Part shown: one piece after another, positions 1 to 6,160 of the stretch
Layout of the letters: each line of letters starts with the position of its first letter
How positions within the stretch are numbered: position 1 is the stretch's first letter
Assembly (NCBI GenBank): GCA_001603335.1
Contig: LUYR01000014.1
Location: 1-13,161, forward strand
Reading direction: 5' to 3'
Source: Rhodospirillales bacterium Alpha_05
Lineage (GTDB): Bacteria; Pseudomonadota; Alphaproteobacteria; Rhodospirillales; Rhodospirillaceae
Length of the DNA: 13,161 nucleotides
Made by a program: the position numbers and the translations under genes
Notes under the pieces: model-generated
What the model saw: only the letters and a program-made list of their open reading frames with translations
What the model was told of the DNA's origin: nothing
The model's database searches: none

Positions 1-683
1 AGCGCCCCGGCGCTCCCGCTTCCGGCAGCTCGGCTGCCACGCCGCGCGCCTCGCTGCTGTCGCCCGCGCAGCCGGTCAAGCTGCGCCAGCACAAGATCGA
101 GCACCCCGACCTGATCGCCATCGGCAGCTCCACCGGCGGTCCGCAGGCGCTGTTCAAGGTGCTCACCGATCTTCGCGCCGGTGGCGCGATCAAGCAGCCG
201 ATCGTGATCACCCAGCACATGCCCGCGACCTTCACCACCATCCTCGCCGAGCACATCAGCCGGGTTTCCGGCTGGCCGGCGAAGGAGGGCCAGGACGGCG
301 AAGTGCTGAAGGGGGGCAACGTCTACATCGCACCCGGCGGCTTCCACATGCTCCTCGAGAGCAAGGGAACCGAGACCGTGATCCGCATCGTCGACGCGCC
401 GCCGGAGAATTTCTGCAAACCCGCAGTCGACCCGATGTTCCGCTCGATTGCCAAGGTGTTCGGCCGCCGCGTCCTCGCGGTGATCCTCACCGGCATGGGG
501 TCGGATGGCGCCAAGGGCGGCGCCACCATCGTCGAGGCGGGAGGAAGCGTGATTGCCCAGGACGAGGATACCTCGGTGGTCTGGGGAATGCCGGGCGCGG
601 TAGCGCAGGCCGGATTGTGTTCGGCGATTCTACCGTTGCAGGACATCGGTGCCTTCATCAAAAAAGTTGCGACAAGGCTGTAG
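1..683 (+). CDS. cheB: CheB, protein-glutamate methylesterase/deamidase (5' end outside window)
   Basis: CheB removes methyl groups from, and deamidates, glutamyl/glutaminyl residues of chemoreceptors, opposing CheR during adaptation. About 226 codons are visible (reading frame begins at base 3, stop TAG at 681-683). The window opens inside an Ala/Pro/Ser-rich linker that joins the missing N-terminal receiver domain to the catalytic domain. The catalytic domain starts near base 108 with LIAIGSSTGGPQAL, whose second Ser (codon 129-131) is the expected nucleophile. QHMPATFT supplies the His (216-218) and GMGSDGAKGG the Asp (504-506), completing the Ser-His-Asp triad known for the family. The gene ends 3 bases before cheR, so the two are co-transcribed. 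The phosphorylation domain cannot be checked because it lies off the left edge. Confidence 0.96.
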   Translation, partial: RPGAPASGSSAATPRASLLSPAQPVKLRQHKIEHPDLIAIGSSTGGPQALFKVLTDLRAGGAIKQPIVITQHMPATFTTILAEHISRVSGWPAKEGQDGEVLKGGNVYIAPGGFHMLLESKGTETVIRIVDAPPENFCKPAVDPMFRSIAKVFGRRVLAVILTGMGSDGAKGGATIVEAGGSVIAQDEDTSVVWGMPGAVAQAGLCSAILPLQDIGAFIKKVATRL

Positions 684-686
684 CAG

Positions 687-1517
687 ATGAAACCCGAAGA
701 TTTCGATTTCGTGGCGAAACTTCTGAAGGAACGGTCCGGCCTGGTCCTCTCCAAGGATAAGTCGTACCTCCTCGAAAGCCGGTTGATGCCTGTCGCGCGC
801 CGGCGCGGCATGAAGGGACTGGACGAACTCGTCGCGGCGGTGCGCCGCATGGACGCGGCCCTGGTCAAGGACGTGACCGAGGCGATGACCACCAACGAGT
901 CGTTCTTCTTCCGCGACGGCAAGCCGTTCGACCAGTTCCGCGAGCAGGTGATTCCGAACCTGCTGCAATCGCGCAAGGACAAGCGCGCGATCCGGATCTG
1001 GTGCGCCGCCTGCTCGTCGGGCCAGGAACCGTATTCCCTCGCGATCATCCTCAAGGAGATGGAGGCGAAGCTCGCGGGCTGGCGCATCGACATCATCGCC
1101 ACCGACCTCTCCACCGAAATCCTCGAAAAGGCCAAGGCCGGCCTCTATTCCCAGTTCGAGGTGCAACGCGGCATGCCAATCCAGCTTCTGGTGAAGTACT
1201 TCCAGAAGAAGGACGAGATGTGGCAGATCGACCCGCGCCTGCGCGCGATGGTGCAGTTCCGCCCGCTCAACCTCCTCACCGACATCCGCTCGCCCTTGGG
1301 CACCTTCGACGTCGTCTACTGCCGCAACGTGCTGATCTACTTCGACCAGGAAACCAAGGGCAAGGTGCTCGCGGATATCGCCAAGCTCCTCACGCCGGAC
1401 GGCTGCCTGTTCCTCGGTGGCGCGGAGACGGTCTTGGGCATCTCCGACAAGTTCAAGCCGATCGTCGGCCAGCGCGGCATGTACCAGCTCGCCAACGCCG
1501 CGCCCGCCAAAGTCTGA
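687..1517 (+). CDS. cheR: CheR, chemoreceptor glutamate methyltransferase
   Basis: CheR uses S-adenosylmethionine to methylate glutamates of chemoreceptor cytoplasmic domains. The 276-residue product has the usual family length. An N-terminal helical CheR_N domain (about 1-60) is followed by TTNESFFFRD (68-77), the SAM-binding WCAACSSGQEPYSLAI (105-120), the acidic loop ATDLSTEIL (138-146) and FDVVYCRNVLIYF (207-219), all hallmarks of CheR. The start at 687 lies 3 bases after the cheB stop. An AAGG about 9 bases upstream, inside the end of cheB, can serve as ribosome-binding site. It is the last gene of its operon, since a strong terminator follows 18 bases downstream. No C-terminal TPR extension is present. 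Confidence 0.97.
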   Translation: MKPEDFDFVAKLLKERSGLVLSKDKSYLLESRLMPVARRRGMKGLDELVAAVRRMDAALVKDVTEAMTTNESFFFRDGKPFDQFREQVIPNLLQSRKDKRAIRIWCAACSSGQEPYSLAIILKEMEAKLAGWRIDIIATDLSTEILEKAKAGLYSQFEVQRGMPIQLLVKYFQKKDEMWQIDPRLRAMVQFRPLNLLTDIRSPLGTFDVVYCRNVLIYFDQETKGKVLADIAKLLTPDGCLFLGGAETVLGISDKFKPIVGQRGMYQLANAAPAKV

Positions 1518-1535
1518 GCGCGCGCTTCGCCCACG

Positions 1536-1563
1536 AAAAAGCCCCCGGATCGGGGGCTTTTTT
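1536..1563. terminator. Bidirectional intrinsic terminator between cheR and ctrA
   Basis: A perfect GCCCCCG/CGGGGGC stem (1541-1547 with 1551-1557, loop GAT) is flanked by AAAAA on the left and TTTTTT on the right. Read on + it ends the cheB-cheR transcript. Read on - it has the same hairpin followed by a T run and can end ctrA. It sits in the 65-base space between the two convergent stop codons, 18 bases after cheR and about 20 bases after the ctrA stop. Confidence 0.92.
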
Positions 1564-1582
1564 CATGTCGGGCGGGCAGGGG

Positions 1583-2260
1583 TCAGTTCGGGTCGCGCAG
1601 CACGTAGCCGCGGCCCCACACCGTCTCGATGTAGGCCTCGCCGCCGCTCATCGTCGCGAGCTTCTTCCTGAGCTTGCAGATGAACACGTCGATGATCTTC
1701 AACTCCGGTTCGTCCAGGCCGCCGTAGAGGTGGTTGAGGAACTGTTCCTTGGTGAGCGTGGTGCCCTTGCGCAGCGCGAGGAGTTCGAGGATGCCGTATT
1801 CCTTGCCGGTGAGGTGCACCGGCTGGGAGTCGATCGAAACCGAGCGGGCGTCGAGGTTCACCGTCATCCGACCGGTGCGGATCTCCGAGGCGGCGTGGCC
1901 CTTCGAACGGCGGATGATCGCGTGCAGGCGGGCGATCAGCTCGCCCTTCTCGAACGGCTTGGTTAGGTAGTCGTCGGCGCCGAGGCCGAGACTCTTGATC
2001 TTGCGGTCGGTGTCGTCCATCCCCGAGAGAATCAGCACCGGCGTCTGGTTGCGTCCGGCGCGGAGCTGGCGCAGTACGTCGAGGCCGTCCATGTCGGGCA
2101 GTCCAAGGTCGAGAATGATGATGTCGTATTCATAGAGGCGGCCGATCTCCAGGCCGTCCTCGCCGAGGCCGGTGGTGTCCACCACCATCGATTCCGACCG
2201 CAGCATCAGTTCGATCGCGCGCGCCTGCGCGACGTCGTCCTCGACAAGCAATACCCGCAT
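1583..2260 (-). CDS. ctrA: CtrA, OmpR-family cell-cycle/motility response regulator
   Basis: CtrA is the alphaproteobacterial master response regulator. When phosphorylated it binds TTAA-N7-TTAA sites. The 225-residue protein has a receiver domain with the acidic pair (E7, D8, D9), phospho-acceptor D51 (LDLGLPDMDG) and K101 of TKPF. A C-terminal winged-helix DNA-binding domain carries HLTGKEYGILELL, TKEQFLNHLYGG and the DEPELKIIDVFICKLRKKL block, nearly identical to Caulobacter CtrA as I recall it. It ends at GRGYVLRDPN, whereas Caulobacter CtrA continues for six more residues ending in Ala-Ala, the ClpXP degradation signal. A GAGGGG ribosome-binding site lies 7 bases before the ATG (2268-2273 on the - strand). 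It is divergent from fliI and convergent with cheR. In Rhodospirillales CtrA is generally dispensable and acts on motility, which matches this location. Confidence 0.97.
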   Translation of the reverse strand: MRVLLVEDDVAQARAIELMLRSESMVVDTTGLGEDGLEIGRLYEYDIIILDLGLPDMDGLDVLRQLRAGRNQTPVLILSGMDDTDRKIKSLGLGADDYLTKPFEKGELIARLHAIIRRSKGHAASEIRTGRMTVNLDARSVSIDSQPVHLTGKEYGILELLALRKGTTLTKEQFLNHLYGGLDEPELKIIDVFICKLRKKLATMSGGEAYIETVWGRGYVLRDPN

Positions 2261-2278
2261 CTTCCCGCCCCTCGGATA

Positions 2279-2308
2279 TTAACCTTGGTTAACGAACCTT
2301 TACCTTAA
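2279..2308. promoter_or_regulatory. Cluster of TTAA half-sites upstream of ctrA (candidate CtrA autoregulatory site)
   Basis: TTAACCTTGGTTAA (2279-2292) is an inverted repeat (TTAACC, TT, GGTTAA), with two TTAA half-sites 6 bases apart. The second TTAA (2289-2292) is also 7 bases from TTAC (2300-2303), one mismatch from the CtrA consensus TTAA-N7-TTAA. A further TTAA lies at 2305-2308. The cluster ends 19-48 bases before the ctrA start codon and contains a TAATAT-like hexamer on the - strand. In Caulobacter CtrA controls its own promoters, so feedback on ctrA is the likely role. This is inferred from motif and position only. Confidence 0.55.
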
Positions 2309-2341
2309 CGAAATGGCGCGAGGTGGGCAACTTTTTCCCGG

Positions 2342-2373
2342 TTTACTCGCTCTTAACGCCTCGCGGCTAATCT
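2342..2373 (+). promoter_or_regulatory. Candidate CtrA-activated promoter of fliI-fliJ
   Basis: TTTA (2342-2345), a 7-base spacer and TTAAC (2353-2357) match the CtrA box TTAA-N7-TTAAC at all but one position. Eight bases later comes GCTAATCT (2366-2373), resembling the GCTA-type -10 element of alphaproteobacterial housekeeping promoters. Transcription would begin near 2380, leaving a leader of roughly 30 bases before the fliI ATG at 2409. The box lying over the -35 region is the arrangement known for CtrA-activated flagellar promoters. The fliF promoter below has the same layout. Confidence 0.6.
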
Positions 2374-2408
2374 CGGGCATCGGCCATCCCCTTGAGTCGA
2401 AGGACGCA

Positions 2409-3731
2409 ATGACGGTTCTGCTCCAGAACATGCTGCACGAGATCGAACGCCTGCCGGATTCGGAAATCTTCGGCCGCGTCACCGGAGTCTCGGGCATGCT
2501 CGTCGAGGTCGGCGGCGCGCACGGCGCGCTCTCGGTCGGCGACCGCTGCGACATCGTCGCCCGGGGTGGCCGCAAGGTTTCGTGCGAGGTGGTTGGTTTC
2601 CGCGCGCGGTCGGCGCTGCTGATGGCGTTCACCGCCCTCGACGGCGTCGGCCTCGGCTGCCGCGCCGAGGTCGCCGAGACCGAGCCGGTGATCTATCCGC
2701 ATCCCTCGTGGCTCGGCCGAGTCGTCAACGCCTTCGGCGAACCGGTGGACGGCCTGGGGCCGCTGCAGAAGGGCAACGTCGCCTACTCGCTGCGTGCGCC
2801 CGCGCCTTCCGCCCACGCCCGCAACCGCGTCCACGGCAAGGTCGACCTCGGCGTGCGCGCCCTCAATACCTTCCTCACCTGCTGCCGCGGCCAGCGCATG
2901 GGCATCTTCGCGGGCTCCGGCGTCGGCAAGTCGTCGATCATGTCGATGATGGCGCGCCACACCCAGCTCGACGCCACCGTGCTCGGCCTGATCGGCGAAC
3001 GCGGCCGCGAAGCCCGCGAGTTCATCGAGGACGACCTCGGGCCGGAAGGCCTGGCGCGCAGCATCGTCGTCTGCGCCACCTCCGACGAAAGCCCGCTGAT
3101 GCGCCGCCAGGCCGCCTACACCGCGATGGCGGTCGCCGAGTTCCTCCGCGACATCGGCAAGGACGTGCTGATCCTGATGGATTCGGTCACCCGCTTCGCC
3201 ATGGCGCAGCGCGAGATCAGCCTCTCCGCCGGCGAGCCGCCCGCCTCCAAGGGCTACACCCCCTCGGTGTTCGCCGAGCTGCCGCGCCTGCTCGAGCGCG
3301 CCGGACCCGGCATCGGCCAGGGCAGCATCACCGGCCTGTTTACCGTGCTCGTCGAGGGCGACGACATGAACGAACCGATCGCCGACGCGGTGCGCGGCAT
3401 CCTCGATGGCCACGTCGTCCTCGACCGCGCCATCGCCGAACGTGGCCGCTACCCCGCGATCAACATCCTCAAGAGCGTCTCGCGCACCATGCCCGCCTGC
3501 AACACCATGGAGCAGAACGCCCTGGTCTCGCGCGCCCGCCGCCTGATGGCGACCTACGAGGACATGGCCGAACTCATCCGCCTCGGCGCCTACCGCCAGG
3601 GCAGCAACCCCGACGTCGACGAGGCGATCCACTACCAGGCGGCGCTCGAACAGTTCCTCGCGCAGGGCAAGTCCGAACACACCACCCTCGACGCGGGCTA
3701 CGCCGCCCTCGAACACATCCTCTCGCACTAA
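2409..3731 (+). CDS. fliI: FliI, flagellar type III export ATPase
   Basis: FliI is the F1-beta-like ATPase that, with FliH and FliJ, prepares substrates for the flagellar export gate at the cytoplasmic face. Using the ATG at 2409 the protein has 440 residues, the usual length. Walker A is GSGVGKS (169-175) and Walker B is VLILMD (253-258). GERGRE (196-201) and PASKGYTPSVFAELPRLLER (278-297) are typical of the FliI/YscN group. This start has a GAAGGA ribosome-binding site 4 bases upstream. The in-frame ATG at 2313 would add 32 residues unlike FliI and would place the candidate CtrA promoter inside the coding region, so it is rejected. It is the first gene of a short fliI-fliJ unit; its partner fliH lies in the next operon. 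Confidence 0.97.
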   Translation: MTVLLQNMLHEIERLPDSEIFGRVTGVSGMLVEVGGAHGALSVGDRCDIVARGGRKVSCEVVGFRARSALLMAFTALDGVGLGCRAEVAETEPVIYPHPSWLGRVVNAFGEPVDGLGPLQKGNVAYSLRAPAPSAHARNRVHGKVDLGVRALNTFLTCCRGQRMGIFAGSGVGKSSIMSMMARHTQLDATVLGLIGERGREAREFIEDDLGPEGLARSIVVCATSDESPLMRRQAAYTAMAVAEFLRDIGKDVLILMDSVTRFAMAQREISLSAGEPPASKGYTPSVFAELPRLLERAGPGIGQGSITGLFTVLVEGDDMNEPIADAVRGILDGHVVLDRAIAERGRYPAINILKSVSRTMPACNTMEQNALVSRARRLMATYEDMAELIRLGAYRQGSNPDVDEAIHYQAALEQFLAQGKSEHTTLDAGYAALEHILSH

Positions 3732-3740
3732 AGGCGCGCC

Positions 3741-4169
3741 ATGGCACAAGACATCAACGCGCTGATCCGTCTCAAGAAATTTACCGTCGACGAAGAGCGC
3801 CGCAAGCTCGGCGAACTCCTCGGCCACGAAGCCGAACTCACCCGCCGCGAACAGGCGCTCGAAGCCGGGGTGAAGCGCGAGCAGGAACTCGCGGCCGCCG
3901 ATCCCACCAGCATCTGCGCCCAATCCTACGGCCGATTCGCCGAGTCGGTGGTGCGCGACCGCGCCCGGATGAAAGACGCCCGAACCAAGCTCGAAGCCGC
4001 TATCGCCCAGCAACAGGACGTCGTCGCCGAAGCCTACCGCGAGTTCAAAACCGTCGAAATCCTCCAGCAAAACCGCGACCGCCGCGCCGCCGCCGAACGC
4101 GCCCGCAAGGAACAAATCCTCATGGACGAAATCGCCGCCAACAATCACCGGCGGCGTCAGGTGGCGTGA
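3741..4169 (+). CDS. fliJ: FliJ-like flagellar export chaperone
   Basis: FliJ is a small coiled-coil protein that acts like the F1 gamma stalk inside the FliI hexamer and couples it to FlhA. The 142-residue product is almost all charged helix, rich in Arg, Glu, Ala and Gln with heptad-like spacing and no membrane segment or cysteine motif. Members of this family are poorly conserved. The call therefore rests on length (FliJ is about 140-150 residues), the predicted coiled coil, the N-terminal LIRLKKFTVDEERRKLGEL pattern, and the position 9 bases after fliI. An AAGG overlapping the fliI stop codon gives a ribosome-binding site 6 bases from the ATG. Two strong hairpins begin 5 bases after its stop. 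Confidence 0.85.
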   Translation: MAQDINALIRLKKFTVDEERRKLGELLGHEAELTRREQALEAGVKREQELAAADPTSICAQSYGRFAESVVRDRARMKDARTKLEAAIAQQQDVVAEAYREFKTVEILQQNRDRRAAAERARKEQILMDEIAANNHRRRQVA

Positions 4170-4171
4170 AG

Positions 4172-4220
4172 AGCCAGGGCTCTGCCCTGGACCCGTTGGG
4201 GCCGAGGGCCCCAAACCCCT
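4172..4220 (+). repeat. Double-hairpin intergenic repeat, copy A
   Basis: Two adjacent perfect hairpins form this unit: CCAGGGC/GCCCTGG (4174-4180 with 4184-4190, loop TCT) and TTGGGGCC/GGCCCCAA (4196-4203 with 4207-4214, loop GAG). A short ACCCG linker lies between them and ACCCC follows. It begins just after the fliJ stop and could also protect or end the fliI-fliJ transcript, though no T run follows. It is an inverted relative of copy B at 4299-4346. The pattern resembles REP/BIME-like dispersed repeats I recall from Rhodospirillales genomes. The stretch between the copies (4221-4298) shows only minor palindromes and no gene. Confidence 0.8.
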
Positions 4221-4298
4221 TAACTTGTTGTTCGCGCGTCAGCGCAATCAGCCATCACGCGGCGTGAGGGTCGATTGCCGCTTCGCGGCGAAAAAAAT

Positions 4299-4346
4299 GG
4301 GGTCTGGGGGCCGCGCCCCCAGCGGGCCCGGGCAGCGCCCGGACCT
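4299..4346 (-). repeat. Double-hairpin intergenic repeat, copy B (inverted)
   Basis: Read on the - strand this is the same unit as copy A: hairpin CCGGGC/GCCCGG (4328-4333 with 4337-4342 on +), a CCCG linker, hairpin CTGGGGGC/GCCCCCAG (4304-4311 with 4315-4322), then ACCCC. The arms differ from copy A at three pairs, and in each case both sides of the stem have changed together. The pairing is therefore kept while the sequence drifts. Copies A and B form a head-to-head pair about 78 bases apart. Confidence 0.8.
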
Positions 4347-4372
4347 TATTTTCCAAATGGTTCCATAAGCCG

Positions 4373-4385
4373 GGCAAAATTTGCC
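4373..4385. promoter_or_regulatory. Palindrome upstream of fliF (candidate FlbD operator)
   Basis: GGCAAA-A-TTTGCC is a perfect 13-base palindrome that ends 6 bases before the first TTAA of the candidate CtrA box for fliF. In Caulobacter FlbD represses fliF through an operator (ftr4) in the fliF promoter, and flbD lies downstream in the operon here. Feedback repression by FlbD is therefore a reasonable guess. I have not matched it to a defined FlbD consensus, and another regulator could bind it. Confidence 0.35.
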
Positions 4386-4391
4386 GCCCTG

Positions 4392-4424
4392 TTAACTTTC
4401 TTTTTAAGGCGAGGGGGCTAGGCT
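4392..4424 (+). promoter_or_regulatory. Candidate CtrA-activated promoter of the fliF operon
   Basis: TTAA (4392-4395) is followed after 7 bases by TTTA (4403-4406), or after 8 bases by TTAA (4404-4407), close to the CtrA box TTAA-N7-TTAA. GCTAGGCT (4417-4424) follows 9 bases later and resembles a GCTA-type -10 element. Transcription would start near 4431, giving a leader of about 50 bases before the fliF GTG. The arrangement copies that seen upstream of fliI. Direct activation of fliF by CtrA is established in Caulobacter; here it is inferred. Confidence 0.55.
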
Positions 4425-4481
4425 CTGCCCGAACGTCGCAGAGGAGTGGCGTTCGGGTCTCGAACGAGGGAACGCCGCATC

Positions 4482-6116
4482 GTGAACGCCTTCATCCAGT
4501 CGCTGCGCAGCCTTGGTCCCGCCCGCCTGATGGCGATGGCGGCGGTTTCCGTCGGTTTGCTCGGGTTCATCATCTATTTCACGATGCGCATGGGCTCGCC
4601 GAAGATGGAGTTGCTGTACAGCGACCTCGACACCAGCGCGGCGCGGGCGATCACCCAGCAGCTCGAGGCCAAGCAGATTCCCTATCAGCTGCGCACCGAC
4701 GGCCGCGACATTTACGTTCCCGCCGACCAGATGCTGAAGATGCGCCTCGAGACCGCCGAGGTCGCGCACAATTCGGGCATCGTCAACGGCTACGAGCTGT
4801 TCGACAAGATGGACGCGCTCGGCGCGACCAACTTCATGCAGAACGTCAATCTGGTGCGCGCGCTCGAGGGCGAGCTGGCGCGCACGATCATGGCGATGGG
4901 CCCGGTGAAGCAGGCGCGCGTGCACTTGGTGCTGCCGAAGCGCGAGATGTTCTCGCGCGAGACCCAGGAGCCTTCCGCCTCGGTGATCCTGCGGGTGCAG
5001 GGCGGCGCCTTGACCAAGGGTCAGGTGAGCGCGATCCAGTACCTCGTCGCCTCGGCGGTGCCGAAGCTCAAGCCCTCGCGGATTTCCATCGTCGACGACA
5101 AGGGCGCGCTGCTGGCGCGCGGCTTCGAAGACGACAAGGAAGTGATGATCAACACCCACGAGGAAATGCGTCAGGCGCAGGAGCATCGCCTGTCGCAGTC
5201 GATCGAGGACCTCCTGGCGCGGACTATCGGCCCCGGCAAGGTGCGCGCCGAGGTCAGCGTCGAGATGGACTTCGACCGCGTCGTCACCAACCAGGAAACC
5301 TACGATCCCGACGGTCAGGTGGTGCGTTCGACGGTGACCGAGAACGAGAATTCGAAGACCGACGAGGCGCAGAACGACTCGGTGACGGTGCAGCAGAACA
5401 TGCCCGACCCGAACCTCAACAACAACCAGGGCCGCGCCACCAGCGCCCAGAATCGCTCGACCGAGACGGTGAACTATGAGATCACCAAGAAGAGCATGAA
5501 CTCGGTGCGCGAGAACGGCGTGGTGAAGCGGCTCTCGGTCGCGGTGCTGGTGGACGGCGTGACCTCCACCAAGCCCGACGGCACCAAGGACTACCAGGAC
5601 CGCAGCAAGGAAGAGATGGACAAGATCGCCTCGCTGGTGCGCTCGGCGGTGGGCTACGACGCCCAGCGCGGCGACCAGGTCGACGTGATCAACATGCGCT
5701 TCCAGAGCATGGACGACGCCCTCGGGCCGGCAGACGAGACGATGCTGCTGGGCTTCACCAAGGCCGAGATCATGCGCATGGCCGAGGGCCTGGGCGTGGC
5801 GGTGGTGGCGATCCTGGTGATCCTGCTGATCGTCCGGCCGCTCGTCACCCGCGCCTTCGAGAGCCTGCCTTCGCCCTCCGAGCAGGCGAGCCGCCAGCTC
5901 CTCACCGAGAGCGGCGCGCCGCAGCTCGCAGCGCCCACCGGCTCGATGGTGCCGAGCGACGAGGACGACGAGCTCGAGACCGAGGAATTGATCGACATCG
6001 ACAAGGTGGAAGGCCGGGTGAAGGCGTCCTCGCTCAGGAAGATCGGCGAGATCGTCAACAAGCATCCGGAGGAAGCCTTGAGCATCGTCCGCAACTGGAT
6101 GTATCAGGAAACCTGA
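4482..6116 (+). CDS. fliF: FliF, flagellar MS-ring protein
   Basis: FliF forms the MS ring in the inner membrane, the platform for the rotor and export gate. From the GTG at 4482 it has 544 residues. A first membrane helix lies at about 17-35 and a second at about 436-453. Between them are the ring-building YscJ/FliF domain (about 38-215, with LELARTIMA-like and ARVHLVLP motifs) and a long polar FliF C-domain. The acidic tail EELIDIDKVEGRVKASSLRK (502 onward) to the end is the FliG-binding region. The start at 4482 is preferred because GAGGGA lies 10 bases upstream, whereas for the in-frame GTG at 4446 the AGAGGA is directly adjacent to the codon. It is the first gene of the large operon, 44 bases before fliG. 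Its leader contains repeated GAACG words that can pair in alternative ways. Confidence 0.97.
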   Translation: MNAFIQSLRSLGPARLMAMAAVSVGLLGFIIYFTMRMGSPKMELLYSDLDTSAARAITQQLEAKQIPYQLRTDGRDIYVPADQMLKMRLETAEVAHNSGIVNGYELFDKMDALGATNFMQNVNLVRALEGELARTIMAMGPVKQARVHLVLPKREMFSRETQEPSASVILRVQGGALTKGQVSAIQYLVASAVPKLKPSRISIVDDKGALLARGFEDDKEVMINTHEEMRQAQEHRLSQSIEDLLARTIGPGKVRAEVSVEMDFDRVVTNQETYDPDGQVVRSTVTENENSKTDEAQNDSVTVQQNMPDPNLNNNQGRATSAQNRSTETVNYEITKKSMNSVRENGVVKRLSVAVLVDGVTSTKPDGTKDYQDRSKEEMDKIASLVRSAVGYDAQRGDQVDVINMRFQSMDDALGPADETMLLGFTKAEIMRMAEGLGVAVVAILVILLIVRPLVTRAFESLPSPSEQASRQLLTESGAPQLAAPTGSMVPSDEDDELETEELIDIDKVEGRVKASSLRKIGEIVNKHPEEALSIVRNWMYQET

Positions 6117-6160
6117 CGAGGTCCGGCCCCTTGGCGACCTTTCGACGGAGACGGTAAACT

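Noticed and set aside
2394..2398. GAGTC as a CcrM (GANTC) methylation site controlling fliI or ctrA
   Set aside because: A single 5-base match just upstream of the fliI ribosome-binding site is expected by chance and is not placed over a promoter element.
2313..2408. 32-residue N-terminal extension of FliI from an in-frame ATG at 2313
   Set aside because: The extension does not look like FliI, has no good ribosome-binding site and covers the CtrA box and -10-like element; the ATG at 2409 has GAAGGA and gives the normal 440 residues.
2367..4214. Long antisense frame of 615 codons over fliI-fliJ, and a similar one of 589 codons at 4404-6173 over fliF
   Set aside because: Same artefact of high GC at third positions; both cross real gene boundaries and have no domain signature.
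4277..4297. Intrinsic terminator GCCGC-TTC-GCGGC next to a run of A
   Set aside because: On + the hairpin is followed by A rather than T, and on - the T run comes before the hairpin, so it fits a terminator in neither direction.
4372..4385. Sigma-54 -24/-12 promoter (GG ... GC) upstream of fliF
   Set aside because: The GG-to-GC distance is 8 or 9 bases, not 10, and the flanking TGGCAC/TTGC context is absent; the palindrome explains the words better.
4446..4481. fliF start at the GTG at 4446
   Set aside because: The purine-rich AGAGGA is directly adjacent to this codon with no spacing, the added residues are not FliF-like, and GTG 4482 has a well-spaced GAGGGA.
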